Assembly (NCBI RefSeq): GCF_019890635.1
Contig: NZ_JAIOAB010000017.1
Span: 53,086-117,085 of the forward strand
Reading direction: 5' to 3'
Source: Streptomyces sennicomposti
GTDB taxonomy: Bacteria; Actinomycetota; Actinomycetes; Streptomycetales; Streptomycetaceae
DNA: 64,000 bases
The notes under the pieces are model-generated. The model had not been told where the DNA came from. It did no database searches and saw only the letters and a program-made list of their open reading frames with translations. Position 1 is the stretch's first letter; each line of letters begins with the position of its first letter. Positions 59,177 through 64,000 of this stretch are shown one piece after another. A program made the position numbers and the translations under genes.

Positions 59177-60250
59177 GTGCCCACTGTGCCCCCGGCCCCG
59201 ACGGCCGCTCGGCGGACCGCGGTGGACGTGACCGCGCTGTTGGACCGCGGCCGGACCCTGGCCACCCCGGTCCTCAAGGCGGCCGTCGACCGCCTGGCCC
59301 CTCCGATGGACACCGTCGCCGCCTACCACTTCGGCTGGATCGACGCCGCCGGCAACCCCGCCGACGGGGACGGCGGCAAGGCCGTGCGCCCCGCCCTGGC
59401 CGTGCTCTCCGCGGAGGTCGCCGGCGCCGCCCCCGAGGCCGGCGTGCCCGGCGCGGTCGCCGTGGAACTCGTGCACAACTTCTCGCTGCTGCACGACGAC
59501 CTGATGGACGGCGACGAGCAGCGCCGGCACCGCGACACCGTCTGGAAGGTGCACGGCCCCGCCCAGGCCATCCTGGTCGGCGACGCGCTGTTCGCCCTCG
59601 CCAACGAGGTCCTGCTGGAGCTCGGCACGGTCGAGGCCGGCCGCGCCGCCCGCCGGCTGACCACCGCCACCCGCGCCCTGATCGACGGCCAGGCGCAGGA
59701 CATCTCCTACGAGCACCGCGACCGGGTCAGCGTCGAGGAGTGCCTGGAGATGGAGGGCAACAAGACCGGTGCCCTGCTCGCCTGCGCCTGCTCCATCGGC
59801 GCCGTGCTCGGCGGCGCCGACGACCGCACCGCCGACACCCTGGAGAAGTACGGCTACCACCTCGGCCTGGCCTTCCAGGCCGTCGACGACCTCCTCGGCA
59901 TCTGGGGCGACCCGGACGCCACCGGCAAGCAGACCTGGAGCGATCTGCGCCAGCGCAAGAAGTCCCTGCCGGTCGTGGCCGCGCTCGCGGCGGGCGGCGA
60001 CGCCTCCGAGCGGCTCGGCGAGATCCTCGCCGCCGACGCCAAGAGCAGCGACTTCGAGAACTTCTCCGAGGAGGAGTTCGCGGCCCGTGCCGCCCTCATC
60101 GAGGAGGCCGGCGGCCGCGAATGGACGGCTCAGGAAGCACGCCGTCAGCACACCATCGCCATCGAAGCCCTCGACGCCGTGGACATGCCCGACCAGGTGC
60201 GGTCCGCGTTCGCGGCGCTCGCCGACTTCGTCGTCGTACGAAAGAGATGA
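59177..60250 (+). CDS. polyprenyl (farnesyl/geranylgeranyl-type) diphosphate synthase
   Basis: All-trans prenyl chain elongating enzyme of 357 residues, presumably making the farnesyl diphosphate used by HpnD. The first aspartate-rich motif is LLHDDLMDGDEQRRH (DDxxD, about 106-120) and the second is FQAVDDLLGIWGD (about 236-248). KTGALLACACSIGA and RQRKKSLPVV are also family marks. I chose the GTG at 59177 because AGGAGAG lies 5 bases upstream. A GTG at 59111 that overlaps the hpnE stop as GTGA would add 22 residues and is a genuine alternative. Product chain length cannot be read with confidence. Confidence 0.9.
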   Translation: MPTVPPAPTAARRTAVDVTALLDRGRTLATPVLKAAVDRLAPPMDTVAAYHFGWIDAAGNPADGDGGKAVRPALAVLSAEVAGAAPEAGVPGAVAVELVHNFSLLHDDLMDGDEQRRHRDTVWKVHGPAQAILVGDALFALANEVLLELGTVEAGRAARRLTTATRALIDGQAQDISYEHRDRVSVEECLEMEGNKTGALLACACSIGAVLGGADDRTADTLEKYGYHLGLAFQAVDDLLGIWGDPDATGKQTWSDLRQRKKSLPVVAALAAGGDASERLGEILAADAKSSDFENFSEEEFAARAALIEEAGGREWTAQEARRQHTIAIEALDAVDMPDQVRSAFAALADFVVVRKR

Positions 60251-60366
60251 TCACTATCGGTCGAACCACCCTCGCGTAGTCGCCGGCCGGTGCAGGAACG
60301 TTGCGCGCACCGGCCGACGGCGGACCCACAGCAGCACGACTTGCACGACTGCACGAAGGGGAAGCC

Positions 60367-62391
60367 ATGACAGCGACGACCGACGGAAGCACCGGGGCGA
60401 CACTGCCGACCCGCGCTGCCGCGGCCAGCGAACCCGTACTCACCACCCCCGTCGCGGCCGGGGTACACCAAGCCGCGGAACACGCCGTCAGGCGTGCCAC
60501 CGACTTCCTGCTGAGCAGGCAGGACGCCGAGGGCTGGTGGAAAGGCGACCTCGAGACCAACGTCACGATGGACGCCGAAGACCTGCTCCTGCGCCAGTTC
60601 CTGGGCATCCAGGACGAGGCGACCACGCACGCCGCCGCGCTCTTCATCCGCGGCGAGCAGCGCGAGGACGGCACCTGGGCCACCTTCTACGGCGGCCCCG
60701 GCGAACTGTCCACCACCATCGAGGCCTATGTGGCGCTGCGGCTGGCCGGCGACGCGCCCGACGCCCCGCACATGGCGAAGGCCGCGGCCTGGGTGCGCGC
60801 GCGGGGCGGCATCGCCGCCTCCCGCGTCTTCACCCGGATCTGGCTCGCCCTGTTCGGCTGGTGGAAGTGGGAGGACCTGCCCGAACTCCCGCCCGAGCTG
60901 ATCTACTTCCCCACCTGGTTCCCGCTCAACATCTACGACTTCGGCTGCTGGGCGCGGCAGACCATCGTGCCGCTCACCATCGTCTCCGCGAAGCGGCCGG
61001 TGCGCCCCGCCCCGTTCCCGCTGGACGAGCTGCACACCGACCCGGCCCAGCCCAACCCCGTCAAGCCCCTGGCCCCTGCGGCGAGTTGGGACGGCGCCTT
61101 CCAGCGTCTGGACAAGGCGCTGCACGCCTTCCGCAAGGTGGCGCCCAAGCGGCTGCGCCGCTCGGCGATGAACACCGCCGCCCGCTGGATCATCGAGAGG
61201 CAGGAGAACGACGGCTGCTGGGGCGGCATCCAGCCGCCGGCCGTGTACTCGATCATCGCACTGCACCTGTTGGGTTACGACCTGCAGCACCCCGTGATGC
61301 GCGCGGGCCTGGAGTCGCTGGACCGGTTCGCGGTGTGGCGCGAGGACGGCGCCCGGATGATCGAGGCCTGCCAGTCGCCGGTGTGGGACACCTGCCTGGC
61401 CACCATCGCGCTCGCCGACGCCGGACTGCCCGCCGACCACCCGCAGTTGGTGAAGGCCGCCGACTGGATGCTCGGCGAGGAGATCGTGCGCCCCGGCGAC
61501 TGGTCGGTGCGCCGGCCCCAACTTCCGCCGGGCGGCTGGGCGTTCGAGTTCCACAACGACAACTACCCCGACATCGACGACACCGCCGAGGTGGTCCTCG
61601 CGCTGCGCCGGGTCAGGCACCACGACCCGGAGCGGGTCGACCGGGCCATCGGGCGCGGGGTGCGCTGGAACCTCGGCATGCAGTCGAAGAACGGCGCCTG
61701 GGGCGCCTTCGACGTCGACAACACCAGCCCCTTCCCCAACCGGCTGCCGTTCTGCGACTTCGGCGAGGTCATCGACCCGCCGTCGGCCGACGTCACCGCG
61801 CACGTCGTGGAGATGCTGGCCGTCGAGGGCCTGGCCCACGACCCGCGCACCCGGCGCGGCATCCAGTGGCTGCTGGAGGAACAGGAGCCCGACGGCTCGT
61901 GGTTCGGCCGCTGGGGCGTCAACTACATCTACGGCACCGGCTCCGTCGTCCCCGCCCTGACCGCCGCCGGACTGCCCGGCTCGCACCCGGCGATCCGCCG
62001 CGCGGTGGCCTGGCTCAAGCGGGTGCAGAACGACGACGGCGGCTGGGGCGAGGACCTGCGCTCCTACCGGGACTCCAAGAAGTGGAGCGGCAAGGGCGCC
62101 TCCACCGCCTCGCAGACCGCGTGGGCGCTGATGGCCCTGCTGGCGGCCGGGGAGCGGGACTCCGAGGCCGTCGAGCGCGGCGTGCGGTGGCTCGCGGACA
62201 CCCAGCGGGAGGACGGCTCCTGGGACGAGCCGTACTTCACCGGCACCGGCTTCCCGTGGGACTTCTCCATCAACTACCACCTGTACCGGCAGGTGTTCCC
62301 GCTGACCGCGCTCGGCCGGTACGTCCACGGCGAACCGTTCGCCGCCCAGGCTCCCGCCGGCCGGCCCCTCGCCGAGGCCAAGGGGAGCTGA
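60367..62391 (+). CDS. shc: squalene-hopene cyclase
   Basis: Membrane-attached triterpene cyclase that folds squalene into hopene and hopanol. The 674-residue protein has the catalytic motif P-D402-I-D404-D405-T-A, with Asp404 as the initiating acid. QW repeats are spread along the chain (QDAEGWWKG, QREDGTWATFYGG, QENDGCWGG, QSKNGAWGAF, QEPDGSWFGRWG, QNDDGGWGED, QREDGSWDE). The first 30 residues are a disordered Ala/Thr-rich extension. GAAGGGGAAG stands before the ATG at 60367. Its TGA overlaps the hpnG ATG. Confidence 0.95.
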   Translation: MTATTDGSTGATLPTRAAAASEPVLTTPVAAGVHQAAEHAVRRATDFLLSRQDAEGWWKGDLETNVTMDAEDLLLRQFLGIQDEATTHAAALFIRGEQREDGTWATFYGGPGELSTTIEAYVALRLAGDAPDAPHMAKAAAWVRARGGIAASRVFTRIWLALFGWWKWEDLPELPPELIYFPTWFPLNIYDFGCWARQTIVPLTIVSAKRPVRPAPFPLDELHTDPAQPNPVKPLAPAASWDGAFQRLDKALHAFRKVAPKRLRRSAMNTAARWIIERQENDGCWGGIQPPAVYSIIALHLLGYDLQHPVMRAGLESLDRFAVWREDGARMIEACQSPVWDTCLATIALADAGLPADHPQLVKAADWMLGEEIVRPGDWSVRRPQLPPGGWAFEFHNDNYPDIDDTAEVVLALRRVRHHDPERVDRAIGRGVRWNLGMQSKNGAWGAFDVDNTSPFPNRLPFCDFGEVIDPPSADVTAHVVEMLAVEGLAHDPRTRRGIQWLLEEQEPDGSWFGRWGVNYIYGTGSVVPALTAAGLPGSHPAIRRAVAWLKRVQNDDGGWGEDLRSYRDSKKWSGKGASTASQTAWALMALLAAGERDSEAVERGVRWLADTQREDGSWDEPYFTGTGFPWDFSINYHLYRQVFPLTALGRYVHGEPFAAQAPAGRPLAEAKGS

Positions 62392-63083
62392 TGGCGACCC
62401 GGCCCGCCCCGCCCCCGCTGCTGGTCGCCTGCGCGCTCGGCATCGAGCACGTCGCCCTGCGCACGGGCGAGCGGCGCGCGCGCCGCCGCGGCGAGGCGCG
62501 CCGCCCCGGCGCCGCGCCGGGCGACTGGGGCGGCGGCGGGCCCGTCACCCTCCTGCGCACCGGCATGGGACCCCGGGCGGCGGAACGCTCCGTCACCCGG
62601 GCCCTGGCCGGGCCGGATCTGGCCCGCGCCGCCGTGCTGGCCACCGGCTTCTGCGCGGGACTCGCCCCCGGCATGCACCCCGGCGACCTGGTCGTCGCCG
62701 AGGAGACCCGCGACGCCCGCGGCACCGTCGAGTGCGTGGGCGCCGAACTGCTCGTCAAGGAACTCACCCGCGCCCTGCCCGGCCGCACCGTCCACACCGG
62801 TCCGCTGACCGGCTCGGACCATGTCGTCCGGGGCCCGGAGCGCTCCGATCTGCGCGCCACCGGGGCGATCGCGGTCGACATGGAGTCGGCCGCGACCCTG
62901 CTGAGCGCCGTCCGCGCGGGCGTCCGCCCCGTTGCGGCCGTCCGGGTGGTCGTGGACGCCCCGGAACACGAACTCGTCCGGATCGGCACGGTGCGCGGTG
63001 GAATATCTGCTTTCCGTGTTCTCCGTTCCGTACTGCCGACTTTTTTCGAATGGCACCGCAATGTGCTACTCCCCAGGAGGTGA
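62391..63083 (+). CDS. hpnG: adenosylhopane nucleosidase / phosphorylase-like protein HpnG
   Basis: Nucleoside-phosphorylase-fold protein of 230 residues. In the hopanoid side-chain pathway HpnG removes adenine from adenosylhopane to give ribosylhopane (or its phosphate). The fold marks are LLRTGMGPRAAERS, LATGFCAGLAPGMHPGDLVVAEE (in parts), TGSDHVV and the ribose-binding glutamate in AIAVDMESAATLL; VVDAPEHEL holds the catalytic acid region. Residues 25-50 are Arg/Gly/Pro-rich and atypical. The last 25 or so codons use unusual, AT-richer triplets, just before the perfect ribosome-binding site of hpnH. The ATG overlaps the shc stop. Confidence 0.88.
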   Translation: MATRPAPPPLLVACALGIEHVALRTGERRARRRGEARRPGAAPGDWGGGGPVTLLRTGMGPRAAERSVTRALAGPDLARAAVLATGFCAGLAPGMHPGDLVVAEETRDARGTVECVGAELLVKELTRALPGRTVHTGPLTGSDHVVRGPERSDLRATGAIAVDMESAATLLSAVRAGVRPVAAVRVVVDAPEHELVRIGTVRGGISAFRVLRSVLPTFFEWHRNVLLPRR

Positions 63084-63088
63084 GCCAG

Positions 63089-64000
63089 ATGGCCATGCCA
63101 CTGCGCCAGTCCATCAAGGTCGCTACATATCTGGCCGAACAGAAGCTGCGCAAGCGGGACAAGTTCCCGCTCATCGTGGAGCTGGAGCCGCTGTTCGCCT
63201 GCAACCTGAAGTGCGAGGGATGCGGCAAGATCCAGCACCCGGCCGGAGTGCTCAAGCAGCGCATGCCGGTCGCCCAGGCGGTGGGCGCGGTGCTGGAGTC
63301 GGGCGCGCCGATGGTGTCCATCGCCGGCGGTGAACCGCTGATGCACCCTCAGATCGACGAGATCGTGCGTCAGTTGGTCGCCAAGCGGAAATACGTCTTC
63401 CTGTGCACCAACGCGATGCTGCTGCGCAAGAAGATGGACAAGTTCACCCCCTCGCCCTACTTCGCCTTCGCGGTGCACATCGACGGGCTGCGCGAGCGGC
63501 ACGACGAGTCGGTGGCGAAGGAAGGCGTGTTCGACGAGGCCGTGGCGGCCATCAAGGAGGCCAAGCGGCGCGGCTTCCGGGTGACCACCAACTCCACCTT
63601 CTTCAACACCGACACCCCGCAGACCATCGTCGAGGTCCTCAACTTCCTCAACGACGACCTCAAGGTGGACGAGATGATGATCTCGCCCGCCTACGCCTAC
63701 GAGAAGGCGCCCGACCAGGAGCACTTCCTGGGCGTGGAGCAGACCCGCGAACTGTTCAAGAAGGCGTTCGCGGGCGGCAACCGGCGCAAGTGGCGGCTCA
63801 ACCACTCCCCGCTCTTCCTGGACTTCCTGGAGGGCAAGGTCGACTTCCCGTGCACCGCGTGGGCGATCCCGAACTACTCCCTCTTCGGCTGGCAGCGCCC
63901 CTGCTACCTGATGAGCGACGGCTACGTGCCCACGTACCGCGAACTCATCGAGAAGACCGACTGGGACAAGTACGGCCGCGGCAAGGACCCGCGCTGCGCC
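63089..64000 (+). CDS. hpnH: adenosylhopane synthase HpnH, radical SAM (3' end outside the window)
   Basis: Radical-SAM enzyme that attaches the 5'-deoxyadenosyl group to hopene, giving adenosylhopane. The first 304 codons are present and no stop is reached. The 4Fe-4S cluster ligands are Cys38, Cys42 and Cys45 (FACNLKCEGCGK). SIAGGEPLMHP is the SAM-binding GGE motif, and the conserved region ISPAYAYEKAPDQEHFLG follows. The C-terminal SPASM-like cysteines begin (WQRPCYLMSDGYV). A perfect AGGAGGTGA (63075-63083) stands 5 bases before the ATG and includes the hpnG stop. Only about 30-40 residues should be missing. Confidence 0.95.
   Translation, partial: MAMPLRQSIKVATYLAEQKLRKRDKFPLIVELEPLFACNLKCEGCGKIQHPAGVLKQRMPVAQAVGAVLESGAPMVSIAGGEPLMHPQIDEIVRQLVAKRKYVFLCTNAMLLRKKMDKFTPSPYFAFAVHIDGLRERHDESVAKEGVFDEAVAAIKEAKRRGFRVTTNSTFFNTDTPQTIVEVLNFLNDDLKVDEMMISPAYAYEKAPDQEHFLGVEQTRELFKKAFAGGNRRKWRLNHSPLFLDFLEGKVDFPCTAWAIPNYSLFGWQRPCYLMSDGYVPTYRELIEKTDWDKYGRGKDPRCA

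Overview
The window is chromosomal DNA of a high-GC actinomycete, almost certainly Streptomyces. GC is very high throughout and codons end strongly in G or C. GTG and TTG starts are frequent. The window carries a Wbl (WhiB-family) protein, an SsgA-like sporulation protein that I read as SsgD, a PcaV-controlled beta-ketoadipate operon and a complete early hopanoid operon. I saw no rRNA, tRNA, phage or plasmid replication genes.

Layout. 1-6614: protocatechuate catabolism, pcaIJFHGB plus the start of pcaD on the minus strand, with divergent pcaV and an operator-like palindrome between them. 6755-13063: a zinc alcohol dehydrogenase, a divergent DNA-repair pair (LigC-type ligase and LigD-type polymerase/primase), a VOC protein, a Wbl protein and an acyl-ACP desaturase with an operator-like repeat cluster. 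13064-20090: an ABC-F protein with a long leader, a GPP34 protein, a PEP mutase/isocitrate-lyase-like enzyme, ssgD, a small basic protein, endonuclease V and a saccharopine-dehydrogenase-like protein. Two MITE-like elements and one remnant sit exactly on stop codons here. 20514-25959: a CoA-transferase/racemase, thiolase and FadB operon with a convergent MerR regulator; a similar operator-like motif precedes both units. 26181-34797: an asparagine-permease-type transporter, a hydrolase/TetR divergent pair, an XRE module, a HAD phosphatase, a SLOG protein and a secreted M1 peptidase. 35015-48390: a secreted S15 peptidase, a D-amino-acid-oxidase-like enzyme, a second ABC-F protein, Tex, two neighbouring DJ-1/PfpI-fold proteins, an enoyl-CoA hydratase, an RsbW-type ATPase, IPP isomerase and a cation efflux protein.

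49038-55391 is the most interesting accessory block. It is a tightly coupled operon: a CDP-alcohol phosphatidyltransferase with an N-terminal extra domain, a cytidylyltransferase-like enzyme, a glycerol-1-phosphate-dehydrogenase-like enzyme, a second CDP-alcohol phosphatidyltransferase, a family 2 glycosyltransferase and a TagG-like ABC permease. Together these could make and export a (glycerol-)phosphate-containing envelope molecule. The ATPase gene expected after the permease is reduced to a well-formed ribosome-binding site and an 11-codon stub in front of a strong terminator.

55642-64000 is the hopanoid operon: a coupled 21-codon leader ORF, hpnC, hpnD, a 46-residue DUF6380-like gene, hpnE, a polyprenyl diphosphate synthase, shc, hpnG and hpnH (cut by the window end). 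It runs from isoprenyl diphosphates through squalene and hopene to adenosylhopane and ribosylhopane; idi at 46479-47069 could supply precursor. Most junctions in the pca, 49038 and hopanoid operons are ATGA, GTGA or TGATG overlaps, which suggests translational coupling.
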